From contig BLLT01000002.1 of assembly GCA_011958945.1 (NCBI GenBank), forward strand, positions 1 through 59,777: a DNA stretch of 59,777 nucleotides. Direction: 5' to 3'. Below are positions 9,122 through 17,991 of this stretch, piece after piece (the stretch's first letter is position 1; every line of letters starts with the position of its first letter). The notes below the pieces were generated by a model, which ran no database searches, had not been told where the DNA came from, and worked only from the letters and a program-made list of their open reading frames with translations. This DNA is from Lachnospiraceae bacterium. Lineage in GTDB: Bacteria > Bacillota > Clostridia > Lachnospirales > Lachnospiraceae. A program made the translations under genes and the position numbers.

Positions 9122-9272
9122 GGGTGCTGGGAGCGGCGCTTGCGGAACTGGAGTAAGACTGGAAAACAGCAAGAGCCCGGACAGTGCCCCAGAGGTTTTA
9201 CGGACGCAAAGCGGCCGGAAAAACTCTGCGAGAAGAAAGGGTGCTGGGAGCGGCTCTTGCGGAACTGGAATA
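9122..9272 (+). repeat. Direct repeat pair in the leader of the second asnB-like gene
   Basis: Two 34-base copies, 9122-9155 and 9239-9272, differ at two positions and lie 117 bases apart, a whole number of codons. In one frame both encode VLGAALAELE followed by a stop. The first follows ATG 9115, giving a 13-codon mini-ORF. The second follows an open stretch from 9157. The second copy also supplies the AGGAG region just before the asnB-like start at 9284. It could be a decayed gene end that was partly duplicated, or a leader peptide region. Confidence 0.6.
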
Positions 9273-9283
9273 GGAGAAATAGG

Positions 9284-11170
9284 ATGTGCGGAATTGCGGG
9301 ATTTTGTAATCTGAAGGGCAATTGGGAAGAAAATATAAGGAAAATGAATGCTAGGATGAATCACAGGGGCCCTGACGGGGAGGGGATTTATATCTCAGAG
9401 GACGGCAGGGTAGCTCTTGGGCATAAACGTCTTTCTATAGTGGATTTATCGGCCAACGGGGCACAGCCTATGCATTCCCATAGCGGGAGATATGTCATCG
9501 CTTATAACGGGGAAATCTATAATTATAAAAAAATAGCGGCCAGGCTGATAGAAGAAAACAGGGTGACGGCATTCCGCGGAAGTTCGGATACGGAGGTGCT
9601 GTTGGAGGCCATAGAAGAATACGGGCTGGAAGCGGCTATAACAATGAGCAAGGGGATGTTTGCCATTGCTTTATATGATACGAAGGAACAGGAGTTATTC
9701 CTGCTAAGGGACAGGGTGGGGGAAAAGCCGCTCTATTATGGTTTTACCGGAGGGGGAACTTTCGCGTTCGCATCGGAAATCGGAACGATAGCGGCTTTGG
9801 AAGGTTTTGATAATGACATTAACAGGGAGGTACTGGATATTTATTTTACCCACGGATACATTCCGGCGCCCTATTCCATTTATCGTAACATCTATAAGCT
9901 GGAGCCGGGATGCATACTTCGGATAAAATGCCCTTATGGGAAGGATGACATTTCCATATCCCCCTTCTGGTCCATGCGGGAAGCGGCGAAAAACGGACAG
10001 GATCATTTATTTAAGGGAACTGAGGAAGAAGCTTCCCAGGAATTGGAGCGGCTGCTGAAAGAATCCATTAGAGAGCAGATGGTAGCGGATGTACCGGTGG
10101 GGGCATTCTTGTCCGCAGGAATTGACAGCAGTACGGTGGTGGCTCTGATGCAGTCTTTAAACAGCGGCAAAGTTCGCAGCTTTACAATAGGGATGGAGGA
10201 GAAGGGATATAATGAGGCGGCGGCAGCCAAAGAAATTGCCAGACATCTTGGTACGGAGCATACGGAATTATATATTACGGAGAAGGATGCGGTGGCAGTG
10301 ATTCCCAAATTAGCAGGCATGTTTGGCGAACCATTTGCAGATTCCTCCCAGATTCCTACTTATCTGGTGAGCAAAATGACCAGGGAGCATGTGACGGTAT
10401 CCCTTTCCGGCGATGGCGGGGACGAACTTTTTTGCGGGTATACTTCTTATGAGTCGGTGAGCCGCATATGGAATAAGATGAAAAATATACCCTATTTCAT
10501 CCGAAAGCCATGCAGCAGCCTGGTGCTGCACAGCCCGCTGGCGAAAAAGCAGATATACCGGACAAAGGGAACGCTTTTGGGGGCAAAGGGGCCGGGGCGG
10601 CTTTATGAAATTTCCTATGAGACCGACCCTCTTACGAAGAAAATCAGCAAAAGCCATGGGTATTGCCCGTATAAGTATAATCAGTATGAGGAAGGGTTTT
10701 TGGAAGAGGTCAACCATAATGTTATGCTGATGGACATGCTGATGTACCATCCGGACGATATCCTGGTGAAAGTGGATCGGGCGGCGATGGCGGTTTCGCT
10801 GGAAACGAGGGTGCCAATGCTGGATAAAGATGTGGTAGAATTCGCCTGGTCTCTTCCGGTGGAATATAAGAGAGAAGGCAGGACGGGAAAAAAAGTGCTG
10901 AGGGATGTGCTTTACCGGTATGTACCCAGGGAGATGATGGAACGCCCGAAGAAAGGCTTTAGCATTCCCATCGATAAATGGCTGTTAAAGCCGCAGCTGC
11001 GGGAGTGGGCGGAGAACTTGATTGACAGGAAAACGTTGGAACGGCAAGGGATATTGGATGCGGATGTGGTATGGCAGATTTGGAAAGATTTTACGGAAAG
11101 AGGAATTTGGCGGATTCAGATATGGTTTGTGTTGATGTTTCAACAGTGGCAGGAGATGGAGTTCCGCTAA
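9284..11170 (+). CDS. asnB: Asparagine synthase-like amidotransferase
   Basis: A 628-residue class II glutamine amidotransferase/asparagine synthase family protein. It begins MCGIAGFCN with the catalytic Cys at residue 2, then HRGPDGEG (about 25-32) and YNGEIYNYK. The synthase half has the PP-loop SAGIDSSTVVAL (about 281-292) and VSLSGDGGDELFCGY. ATG 9284 is chosen because the Cys must follow the initiator Met; AGGAG (9272-9276) is 7 bases away. This copy has normal family length, unlike the one at 4806. The likely role is ATP-dependent transfer of glutamine ammonia to a carboxyl group of a glycan precursor. Two such genes in one locus suggest two different amidated residues. Confidence 0.88.
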   Translation: MCGIAGFCNLKGNWEENIRKMNARMNHRGPDGEGIYISEDGRVALGHKRLSIVDLSANGAQPMHSHSGRYVIAYNGEIYNYKKIAARLIEENRVTAFRGSSDTEVLLEAIEEYGLEAAITMSKGMFAIALYDTKEQELFLLRDRVGEKPLYYGFTGGGTFAFASEIGTIAALEGFDNDINREVLDIYFTHGYIPAPYSIYRNIYKLEPGCILRIKCPYGKDDISISPFWSMREAAKNGQDHLFKGTEEEASQELERLLKESIREQMVADVPVGAFLSAGIDSSTVVALMQSLNSGKVRSFTIGMEEKGYNEAAAAKEIARHLGTEHTELYITEKDAVAVIPKLAGMFGEPFADSSQIPTYLVSKMTREHVTVSLSGDGGDELFCGYTSYESVSRIWNKMKNIPYFIRKPCSSLVLHSPLAKKQIYRTKGTLLGAKGPGRLYEISYETDPLTKKISKSHGYCPYKYNQYEEGFLEEVNHNVMLMDMLMYHPDDILVKVDRAAMAVSLETRVPMLDKDVVEFAWSLPVEYKREGRTGKKVLRDVLYRYVPREMMERPKKGFSIPIDKWLLKPQLREWAENLIDRKTLERQGILDADVVWQIWKDFTERGIWRIQIWFVLMFQQWQEMEFR

Positions 11171-11270
11171 GGCGGCGAAGGACGCCGCCTAAGGGGAAGT
11201 AACCATCTGAGGCTGAGGTGGGGGAAAGATGGGGGAATTCGTTGAATGGAAATACGGAAGGGGGAAGGGT

Positions 11271-12170
11271 ATGAATATAATTAGGATGTCTGGGGGGATT
11301 GGGAATCAGATGTTTCAGTATGCGTTGTATTTGAAGCTGGTTTCCCTTGGGAAAGATGTGAAATTTGATGATGTGACGGAATATGAGTTGGATAATGCAA
11401 GGCCGATTATGCTTTCGGTGTTTGGGATTGAGTATCCTAAGGCGACGAGGGAGGAATTGGTGGAGATGACGGATGCGTCTATGGATTTTCTTAGCCGGGT
11501 GAGGCGTAAGCTGCTTGGGAGGAAAAGCGGGGAGTATCATGAAGCATCCATTGATTATGATGAAAAGGTGCTGGAGGCGGAGGATGCTTATTTGTGCGGC
11601 TGTTTCCAGAGTGAGAGGTATTTTAAGGATATCGAATGTGAGGTGCGGGAGGCGTATCGGTTTCGGAATGTGGAAATTTCGGGGGATATACGGGAGCAGA
11701 TAGAGGAGTATGGGAGGCAGATTAGGGAGAGTGAGTCTGTGAGCATACATATTCGGCGGGGGGATTATCTGGATGCTGCCGATGTGTATGGGGGGATTTG
11801 TACGGATGCCTATTATAATAAGGCGATTCGTTATATGATGGAAAAATATGAGAATCCCCATTTCTTTGTTTTTACCAATGATAGTTTTTGGGCGGAAAAA
11901 TGGTGTGAGGTAAGGGAGAGGGAGTTGGGGAAGCCATTCGTTACCATTAAGGGTACCAGTGAGGAGACAGGGTACATTGATTTGATGCTGATGAGTCAGT
12001 GTAAGGCTCATATTATAGCCAACAGCAGCTTTAGCTGGTGGGGGGCATGGCTGGATGATTCGCCGCAAAAATGTGTAGTGGCTCCTGTGAAGTGGCTGAA
12101 TACTTGCGAGTGCCATGATATCTATACGCCGGATATGGTAAGAATCAGCGCGTCCGGGAAGATAGATTGA
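11271..12170 (+). CDS. GT11 alpha-1,2-fucosyltransferase
   Basis: A 299-residue GT11 enzyme, which transfers L-fucose from GDP-fucose, usually to O-2 of galactose. The N-terminal MSGGIGNQMFQYALYLKL is the family GDP-binding loop. SIHIRRGDYL (about 158-167) is the HxRxGDY motif. NSSFSWWGAWL (about 249-259) is the C-terminal conserved block. ATG 11271 follows a GGGGGAAGGG stretch; an upstream in-frame ATG at 11229 would add 14 residues not seen in the family. It is one of three GT11-type proteins in the window. GDP-fucose synthesis genes are not evident here except possibly the reductase-like gene at 32999. Confidence 0.9.
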   Translation: MNIIRMSGGIGNQMFQYALYLKLVSLGKDVKFDDVTEYELDNARPIMLSVFGIEYPKATREELVEMTDASMDFLSRVRRKLLGRKSGEYHEASIDYDEKVLEAEDAYLCGCFQSERYFKDIECEVREAYRFRNVEISGDIREQIEEYGRQIRESESVSIHIRRGDYLDAADVYGGICTDAYYNKAIRYMMEKYENPHFFVFTNDSFWAEKWCEVRERELGKPFVTIKGTSEETGYIDLMLMSQCKAHIIANSSFSWWGAWLDDSPQKCVVAPVKWLNTCECHDIYTPDMVRISASGKID

Positions 12171-12182
12171 TAGATTGCTATT

Positions 12183-12266
12183 GCAAGCCGGCAGACGAAT
12201 TTATTCGTCTTGTAAATATTGTGCCTGCTCAATTTCTATTATATAGGAATGCATGTGGCACATGCA
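12183..12266 (+). other. Two inverted repeats between a fucosyltransferase and a GT2 gene
   Basis: The gap 12171-12349 holds AGACGAAT/ATTCGTCT (around 12194-12211) and a near-perfect palindrome TGCATGTG-G-CACATGCA at 12250-12266. Neither is followed by a clear T-run, so a terminator is unproven. The second could be a binding site for a dimeric regulator. Confidence 0.35.
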
Positions 12267-12271
12267 TGAAA

Positions 12272-12301
12272 GTTTGCAGGCTATGGGAAGGGCATGGTTA
12301 T
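12272..12301 (+). repeat. 30-base segment duplicated upstream of two GT2 genes (copy 1)
   Basis: Positions 12272-12301 match 26304-26333 at 28 of 30 bases. Both lie just upstream of a GT2-type gene. The shared core includes GCAGGCT and AGGGCATGGTTAT. Confidence 0.6.
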
Positions 12302-12349
12302 TAGTACAACAACAGTTTGGCCAGACAGCCTGGCCAGAGGGGTAAAACA

Positions 12350-13372
12350 GTGGAAGAAAAATTGGTTTCCGTGATTGTAGCGGTATATAATATAGAAGAA
12401 TATCTGCCGCGGTGTATAGAATCCATTATGCACCAGACTTACAGGAAGCTGGAGATAATCCTGGTGGATGACGGTTCTACGGATGGTTCAGGGGATATCT
12501 GCGATGAGTATGCCGGGAAAGATGACAGGATACTGGTGATCCATAAGAAGAACGGCGGGCTGTCCGATGCGCGGAATGCGGGGCTGGAGCGGGCCTCGGG
12601 GGATTATATCGGTTTTGTGGACGGGGATGACTGGATAGAGGAAGGAATGTACCGGGCCATGTACGAAGCCTGTGAGAGGGAAAAGGCCCAAGTGGCGGTA
12701 TGCCGTTATAAACAAATTACGAAATCGGGCGTTATTGACGCTTCTGCCGGTAATAGTGTATCATTATCAAAGACAGAAGCGCTGGAAGTATATATTTGCG
12801 GGAACGAGCGCTATTTGATATATAATTCGGTTTGGAGCAAACTGTTTGAGAAAACGCTCATCCAGGGGATGCGTTTTCCGGTTGGAAAAAATTCGGAAGA
12901 TATTATGTTTACCACAAAAGCTTTCTGTAAAATGGAGCGGCTGGCCTATCTGGACAAGGCATATTATAATTATGTGCTGGACAGGGAGGGCAGTATCATG
13001 AACGAGAAGGCAGGGGAACGGAGGATGAAGGATGAGATTCCTTTTTGGAGGGAGCAGATTGCCTATATCAGGGAAGCGGGCATGCCTCAATTATCAGATA
13101 AGGCGGCATATCATTTTTACAGGCGTCTTCTGTTTTACTATATAGATTTTATGGAGAAGAAAGAGACAAGGATATTCGCGGAGGAAATCGCCCGTCAACT
13201 GCGGGGGGAGAAGGAGAACATCCGCCGCATTTATGGGGAAAGTTATGTGGCAGCCGGAGATAAAGCGCGCATGAAGGTGATGCTGGCAATGCCAGGGGGA
13301 TATTATCGGATCGTGAAGTTATATGATAAGTTCATAATTCCGCTTCGAAATAGAAAAAGGAAGCATCCTTAA
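12350..13372 (+). CDS. GT2 family glycosyltransferase
   Basis: A 340-residue inverting GT-A transferase of family GT2. The N-terminal domain has SVIVAVYNIEEYL, the UDP-binding VDDGSTDGSGDICDEY (about 39-54), NGGLSDARNAG and the metal-binding FVDGDDW (about 92-98). The C-terminal third is variable and probably contacts acceptor or membrane. The start is GTG at 12350, 7 bases after AGAGGGG (12336-12342); starting further upstream would add residues unlike the family. A tandem TGGCCAGA/CTGGCCA motif overlaps the leader. The ABC flippase gene follows 42 bases downstream. Confidence 0.88.
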   Translation: MEEKLVSVIVAVYNIEEYLPRCIESIMHQTYRKLEIILVDDGSTDGSGDICDEYAGKDDRILVIHKKNGGLSDARNAGLERASGDYIGFVDGDDWIEEGMYRAMYEACEREKAQVAVCRYKQITKSGVIDASAGNSVSLSKTEALEVYICGNERYLIYNSVWSKLFEKTLIQGMRFPVGKNSEDIMFTTKAFCKMERLAYLDKAYYNYVLDREGSIMNEKAGERRMKDEIPFWREQIAYIREAGMPQLSDKAAYHFYRRLLFYYIDFMEKKETRIFAEEIARQLRGEKENIRRIYGESYVAAGDKARMKVMLAMPGGYYRIVKLYDKFIIPLRNRKRKHP

Positions 13373-13414
13373 GGATGCGGGAAAAGATAAGGATGAAAGA
13401 GGACAGATGATTAT

Positions 13415-15154
13415 ATGAAATTAATCAAAAGAGTAATTGCAATTTTAACGGAAAGGCAGAGAAAGCTGCTTGTCTTTATGCTTCTGATGATGTTAGTGGG
13501 GGCGGGGCTGGAAACGGCGGGAACGTCGTTGCTCATTCCCTTTATTACCATTGCCATGGAGCCGGACAGCGTGTTCCAGAATGAATACTTGAAATATTTT
13601 TATGATTTGATGCATTTAACCAGTGTGAACGGGTTTTTGGTTATGCTCTCCATTGTGTTAAGCGCTGTATTTGTCCTGAAAAATATTTATCTTTACTTTA
13701 TGTATTATGTACAATACCGTTTTATTTACAACGGTCAGTTCAATACTTCCAGAAGCCTGTTCAAAGATTATGTGCGGCGCCCATATGAGTTCTATTTAGA
13801 TGCCAGCACGCCTGTGGTGATGCGGCATATTATGAGCGATGTAAACGGCTCTTATAATCTGCTGCTGACGTTTTTGCAGTTGTTTACGGAGCTATTCATT
13901 TTTGCGGCTCTCCTTGTTCTGGCCCTGGTGTACAGCCCGGCTATGACATTGGTGATGTGCGCCGTGCTGGGCATTATTTTACTGGCCAATAAAATGATAT
14001 TAGGCCCTATCCTGCGCCGCTTCGGCCATGAGGTGCAGACCAACAGCGCCCTCACCACCAAGTGGATTATGCAGGCAGTGAACGGTATGAAGGAGACAAA
14101 GGTTTTAAATAAAGAACGTTATTTCGTGGAGCAGTACGAAAAAAGCGCGGACAAGCTCAATACCATCCAGAAAAGGCAAAACTCCATGCAAAATATTCCC
14201 CGGCTTATGATAGAAACCGTATGCATGTGCGGAATCCTTTTGGTAATGGCGGTGTTCCTTTCCATCGGCAATAACTTAAACGAAATGATAACCCAGCTGG
14301 GCGTATTGGCCGTGGTGGCCATCAAACTGATGCCCAGTGCCAATAAACTTTCCACTTATATCAATAATATTGCATATTATGAGCCGTCCCTTACTGCGGT
14401 GGAAGACATCATTATCCGCAGCCATCAAAAAGATGTGGATACGGACATACTTTTCCTGAAAAAGGAAATCGAGCCCATGGATTTTTCAAAAGAGGTGAAG
14501 CTGGAAAATATTACTTACCGTTATCCAAACACAGAGGTGAACATACTGGAAAATGCCAGTGTTTCCATCCCTATTGGCAAATCCATCGGCTTTATCGGCC
14601 CGTCAGGGGCAGGCAAATCCACTACGGTGGATATTCTGCTTGGATTGCTGGAACCCCAGAAAGGAAAGGTAACGGTGGACGGCATTGACATACGCACTAA
14701 CCTGCCGGGGTGGTATGCCAGAATCGGCTATGTGCCCCAGATGATATTCATGCTTGATGATACGATACGGAATAATGTGGCCTATGGTGTGGACGAGAAA
14801 GATATTGATGAAGAACAGGTCTGGTATGCTTTGCGGGAAGCTCAGATGGATGAATTCGTAAGGGGGCTTCCGGATGGGCTGGATACCAGTATCGGGGAGC
14901 GCGGTGTGCGCATTTCCGGCGGTCAGCGGCAAAGGCTGGGCATTGCCCGGGCATTGTATACCGAGCCGGAGATTATGATATTCGATGAAGCAACGTCTGC
15001 GTTGGATAACGATACCGAGTCCGCGATTATGGAAGCGATAGAACGTCTGCATGGGAAGAAAACCCTGGTCATCATTGCCCACAGGCTGACTACGATTGAA
15101 AAATGCGATGCAGTCTACCGGGTGGAGGAACTGGGATTCCATAAAGAAAGGTGA
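13415..15154 (+). CDS. ABC-type lipid-linked glycan flippase (PglK/MsbA-like)
   Basis: A 579-residue type IV ABC half-transporter with fused membrane and ATPase domains. About six helices occupy residues 18-310. The ATPase domain shows Walker A GPSGAGKST (about 396-404), the Q-loop region GYVPQM, signature ISGGQRQR (about 501-508), Walker B IMIFDEATSALD (about 519-530) and the H-loop IAHRLTT. It would work as a homodimer. In glycan loci such proteins flip undecaprenyl-linked oligosaccharides, as PglK does, which is the inferred role here. It stands among transferase genes and precedes a DUF5672 gene by 88 bases. It is one of four candidate export routes in the window. Confidence 0.85.
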   Translation: MKLIKRVIAILTERQRKLLVFMLLMMLVGAGLETAGTSLLIPFITIAMEPDSVFQNEYLKYFYDLMHLTSVNGFLVMLSIVLSAVFVLKNIYLYFMYYVQYRFIYNGQFNTSRSLFKDYVRRPYEFYLDASTPVVMRHIMSDVNGSYNLLLTFLQLFTELFIFAALLVLALVYSPAMTLVMCAVLGIILLANKMILGPILRRFGHEVQTNSALTTKWIMQAVNGMKETKVLNKERYFVEQYEKSADKLNTIQKRQNSMQNIPRLMIETVCMCGILLVMAVFLSIGNNLNEMITQLGVLAVVAIKLMPSANKLSTYINNIAYYEPSLTAVEDIIIRSHQKDVDTDILFLKKEIEPMDFSKEVKLENITYRYPNTEVNILENASVSIPIGKSIGFIGPSGAGKSTTVDILLGLLEPQKGKVTVDGIDIRTNLPGWYARIGYVPQMIFMLDDTIRNNVAYGVDEKDIDEEQVWYALREAQMDEFVRGLPDGLDTSIGERGVRISGGQRQRLGIARALYTEPEIMIFDEATSALDNDTESAIMEAIERLHGKKTLVIIAHRLTTIEKCDAVYRVEELGFHKER

Positions 15155-15198
15155 CGGGAATTTGGACCGGTGAAACATAAAGGAGTCTGTAAAACAAA

Positions 15199-15222
15199 CA
15201 TTTGTGCAAAAACGCACAAATG
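15199..15222 (+). promoter_or_regulatory. Hairpin just upstream of a ribosome binding site
   Basis: CATTTGTGC (15199-15207) and GCACAAATG (15214-15222) are a perfect 9-base inverted repeat around a 6-base loop AAAAAC. The GGAAAGGA ribosome binding site of the next gene begins 2-3 bases later. There is no T-run, so it more likely affects translation or RNA stability than termination. Confidence 0.45.
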
Positions 15223-15242
15223 CCGGAAAGGAACAGATAAAC

Positions 15243-15935
15243 ATGAGCGAATATAAGAACGGGCGGCTGCAGCTGCCGAATGTAACTTTAGCTGCGGTGG
15301 ACAGCGTACGGGTCAGGGCTTCCGTGAAAGCTTTGCAATACAGCATGAGAGAGATAGACTTTGGTGAAGTGCTTATGATTACCCACAGAAAGCCGCTGTT
15401 TTTGCCAAAGGGAATCACCTATCGCCATATCGATAAGCTAAAAAATATCGATGCTTTTAATTATAGCATGATTTATAAAATCCATGAGTATATACACACC
15501 GATTTTATGCTCCTGGTGCATTATGACGGTTTTGTGGTAAATCCGGATATGTGGCGGGATGAATTTTTGGATTATGATTATATCGGGTCACCGTTTCCGC
15601 TGCCAAAGGATGATTTTTCCTACCGGGATATAAATGGGAATATCTGCAGGGTAGGAAACAGCGTATCTATCCGGAGCAAAAGGCTGTTGGAGTTTCCTTC
15701 CAAGACGGGCATACCCTTCGAAGCGGATCACGGTTTTTTTAATGAAGACGGATTTATCTGTTGTAAAAACAGACATTTGTTCGAAGGGGCGGGAATGAAG
15801 TATGCGCCCTTGGAAGTAGCAAAATATTTTGGGCACGAATCAATGATACCCGAGGTGGAAGGAATCCGCCCCTTTGTTTTCCATAAATGGGCGGGAACCA
15901 ATGGGGAGTATCCGAAATTTTACTCCCGCGGGTAA
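15243..15935 (+). CDS. DUF5672 family putative glycosyltransferase
   Basis: A 230-residue protein matching the DUF5672 pattern: an N-terminal LPNVTLAAVDSV strand, MITHRKP, then IHTDFMLLVHYDGFVVNP (about residues 79-96), YDYIGSPFP, a GNSVSIRSKRLLE block and a C-terminal PFVFHKWAG. This family occurs in glycan clusters and looks like a GT-A fold in which HYDGF replaces the DxD motif, so a transferase role is likely but not shown. ATG 15243 follows GGAAAGGA at 15224-15231. A 9-base hairpin precedes the ribosome binding site. The 162 bases to the next gene hold only GC-rich small hairpins. Confidence 0.7.
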   Translation: MSEYKNGRLQLPNVTLAAVDSVRVRASVKALQYSMREIDFGEVLMITHRKPLFLPKGITYRHIDKLKNIDAFNYSMIYKIHEYIHTDFMLLVHYDGFVVNPDMWRDEFLDYDYIGSPFPLPKDDFSYRDINGNICRVGNSVSIRSKRLLEFPSKTGIPFEADHGFFNEDGFICCKNRHLFEGAGMKYAPLEVAKYFGHESMIPEVEGIRPFVFHKWAGTNGEYPKFYSRG

Positions 15936-16097
15936 CGGGTCAAGCTGCCGGATTTGTGCGGATATCTGGCGGCTGCCGCGAGGCTGTCTGTTTTTCGAAG
16001 AAGGGGAGATGCCGCCCCGGTGAGAGGGCAATGCCCAGCTGCCTGCAGGGGTTGCTGCCTGAATATTTTGGACAAGTTCGCAGGTTGAGAGAAAGGT

Positions 16098-16973
16098 ATG
16101 GTTATTGGAATGGTATACGATAGTTTTCAGTTTTTTAATGAATTGGATATATTGCTGCTGAGAATGCATATTTTAAATGATGTGGTGGACCGGTTCGTTA
16201 TCAGCGAATCTACGGTTACGTTTTCCGGGGATAAGAAGCCGCTTTTTTATGAGGAAAATAAGGGGATGTTCAAGGAGTTTGAGCATAAGATTATCCACAA
16301 TGTGGTGGACGATACGCCTATGGACTGCGATGCGTTTACAAGGGATCATCATCAGAAGTGTGCGGTGGCCAGGGGCTTAAAAGGCTGTAAGCCGGAGGAT
16401 ATTGTGATTTTCAGCGATGTGGATGAGATTCCCAATCCTGTCACATTGAAAAAACTGCTTCCCCAGGTGGAGGATGGGAAAATTTATATGCTGGCCCAGA
16501 GGCTGTTTTACTGTTACCTGGATATGGAAGAGGTTTCCGGAAGGCTTCTTTCGGTAACCGGGGAATTTGATGGGGTGGACAAGCCGATGTGGCTTGGAAC
16601 GAAGGTCTGCCGCTATCATATGCTGGATCAATATACTACCGAAGAACTGCGGAACAAAGAGCAGAAGGCAGTAGGCGTGCGCGTGCCGGATGGAGGATGG
16701 CATTTCAGCTATATGGGGGGCGGAAAGAACCAGCCGGTGGAGGAACGGGTAAAATATAAGATAAAAAGCGCGGCGCATCAGGAATATAATAACCGCTCTA
16801 CTCTGTCAAAGGTGAGAAAGAATATCAGGAATCATGCGGATATTTTCGGCAGGGATGCCCAAATGATCCAGGTGAAAATAGATGAGACGTTTCCGCAGTA
16901 CCTGAGGGAAAATATCGACAAATACCAGTATCTGCTTTATCCGAAAAAGAAGTGGTTTGAATTTTGGAAATAG
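16098..16973 (+). CDS. GT17-like N-acetylglucosaminyltransferase
   Basis: A 291-residue protein of the GT17 type, whose eukaryotic relative MGAT3 adds a beta-1,4-GlcNAc. Family features are YDSFQFFNELDILLLRMHIL (about residues 7-26), FVISESTVTFSGDKKPL, FSDVDEIPNP (about 104-113) with the acidic cluster, and GGWHFSYMG near residue 195. Bacterial members sit in capsule and exopolysaccharide loci; the exact donor is not known from sequence. AGAGAAAGG precedes the ATG by 2 bases; a second in-frame ATG at 16110 is possible. The gene is followed 43 bases later by the DUF3431-like gene. Confidence 0.8.
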   Translation: MVIGMVYDSFQFFNELDILLLRMHILNDVVDRFVISESTVTFSGDKKPLFYEENKGMFKEFEHKIIHNVVDDTPMDCDAFTRDHHQKCAVARGLKGCKPEDIVIFSDVDEIPNPVTLKKLLPQVEDGKIYMLAQRLFYCYLDMEEVSGRLLSVTGEFDGVDKPMWLGTKVCRYHMLDQYTTEELRNKEQKAVGVRVPDGGWHFSYMGGGKNQPVEERVKYKIKSAAHQEYNNRSTLSKVRKNIRNHADIFGRDAQMIQVKIDETFPQYLRENIDKYQYLLYPKKKWFEFWK

Positions 16974-17016
16974 AGGCTGATGCAGGGCTTGAAAGTATGG
17001 GGGGAGGAAGGGGGAT

Positions 17017-17991
17017 ATGGAAGAAATGGATGATATTACTACAAAAATGAATGGAATTTCCACGAAATTAAACGATATTTTCCCGAAAGAAGATGACATT
17101 TTCTTGAAAACAAGCAATATTTTTCAGAAAACGGATAATTTTTTCCTGATTCATAATTTTAATACAGTTCCGGAAGAACTTCTCGCTTATTGTAAGGATT
17201 ACTTGATTGTGGATGCTTCCACGGATGAGGGAACGGTAAGGACATTGCAGGAAAAAGGGCTGCATTTTATTCATGTGGAAAATACGGGACACAATATAAC
17301 CACCTATTTTACGTATTTTGCGCAGCATTATGCGGAACTGCCGGAGGTAATATGCATCTGTAAGGGAAATATGCTGGAGCGGCATTGCTCCAAGGAGTAC
17401 TTCGATAGAGTGTATGATAACTCTTATTTTACTTACCTCTATGAAGACAAGGAAAGCAGGCCAAAGTTTTCCAAAGTGAAGAACGAGGAAGGGGATGGGG
17501 GAGGGAAAAGCAGTGGAAATGAAGTCGCAATAAGCAGTATTTCCAGCCTTGTTTCCGAGAGCCAGTATATAGAAGAAAATACCTCATGGTATGTGGATTC
17601 GCCCAGCCATCCGCACAGGTATTTTGATGATTTCGATGATTTGCTTCAGTTTATTTATAAAAATCCGGTGATTCCCCGGTATTGCCTTTTTTCGCCGGGG
17701 GCTTGCTATATTGTAAGGCGGGAGCAGATAAGGAAAAATTCGCCGGAATTTTATCTGAATTTGAACAAGATTATGAATTATGCCCTGGAGCCGAATTTCC
17801 CGGCGGAGGCGCATATGGTGGAACGGATGCTGCCGCTTATTTTTGAATCGGCCTATGAAGTGAACGGCTGGATGGAGGACGGTGAGGCCTTTGACAGGAA
17901 ACTGGAAGAGCGGGCGGAGATTATCCGGAAAAAAGATGAATGGAACGGCAAACGCTTTAAACGGCTGCGCCGCCTGTTGGGAAAAGGGTAA
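17017..17991 (+). CDS. DUF3431-like protein with an N-terminal heptad repeat
   Basis: A 324-residue protein. From about residue 43 it resembles DUF3431: LIVDASTDEGTVRTL, HVENTGHNITTYFTYFAQHYAELPEVICICKGN, and a C-terminal part with GACYIVRREQI. DUF3431 is thought to be glycosyltransferase-related, but I cannot assign chemistry. The first 40 residues are unusual: five 7-residue units from Asp6 to Asp40, pattern [DGN]-[I]-x-x-K-x-x. A Gly/Glu/Ser-rich insert (about 152-170) interrupts the middle. Its ATG follows GGAGGAAGGGGG. It lies among transferase genes, which favours a role in glycan assembly. Confidence 0.55.
   Translation: MEEMDDITTKMNGISTKLNDIFPKEDDIFLKTSNIFQKTDNFFLIHNFNTVPEELLAYCKDYLIVDASTDEGTVRTLQEKGLHFIHVENTGHNITTYFTYFAQHYAELPEVICICKGNMLERHCSKEYFDRVYDNSYFTYLYEDKESRPKFSKVKNEEGDGGGKSSGNEVAISSISSLVSESQYIEENTSWYVDSPSHPHRYFDDFDDLLQFIYKNPVIPRYCLFSPGACYIVRREQIRKNSPEFYLNLNKIMNYALEPNFPAEAHMVERMLPLIFESAYEVNGWMEDGEAFDRKLEERAEIIRKKDEWNGKRFKRLRRLLGKG
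17032..17136 (+). repeat. Five in-frame 21-base degenerate repeats
   Basis: Five consecutive units encode DITTKMN, GISTKLN, DIFPKED, DIFLKTS and NIFQKTD, with a partial sixth NFFLIHN. Ile at position 2 and Lys at position 5 are kept in all five units while the DNA has diverged, so the protein pattern rather than recent slippage appears to be maintained. Confidence 0.75.

Noticed and set aside
11091-12116. Minus-strand open frame of 341 codons opposite a GT11 gene
   Set aside because: Same cause: the plus strand encodes a full GT11 with all motifs, and the antisense product has biased composition and no domain.
15887-16123. Small plus-strand frame of 78 codons between DUF5672 and GT17 genes
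   Set aside because: Overlaps the end of one gene and the start of the next, Cys/Gly/Arg-rich with no pattern; more likely a spacer with GC-rich hairpins.
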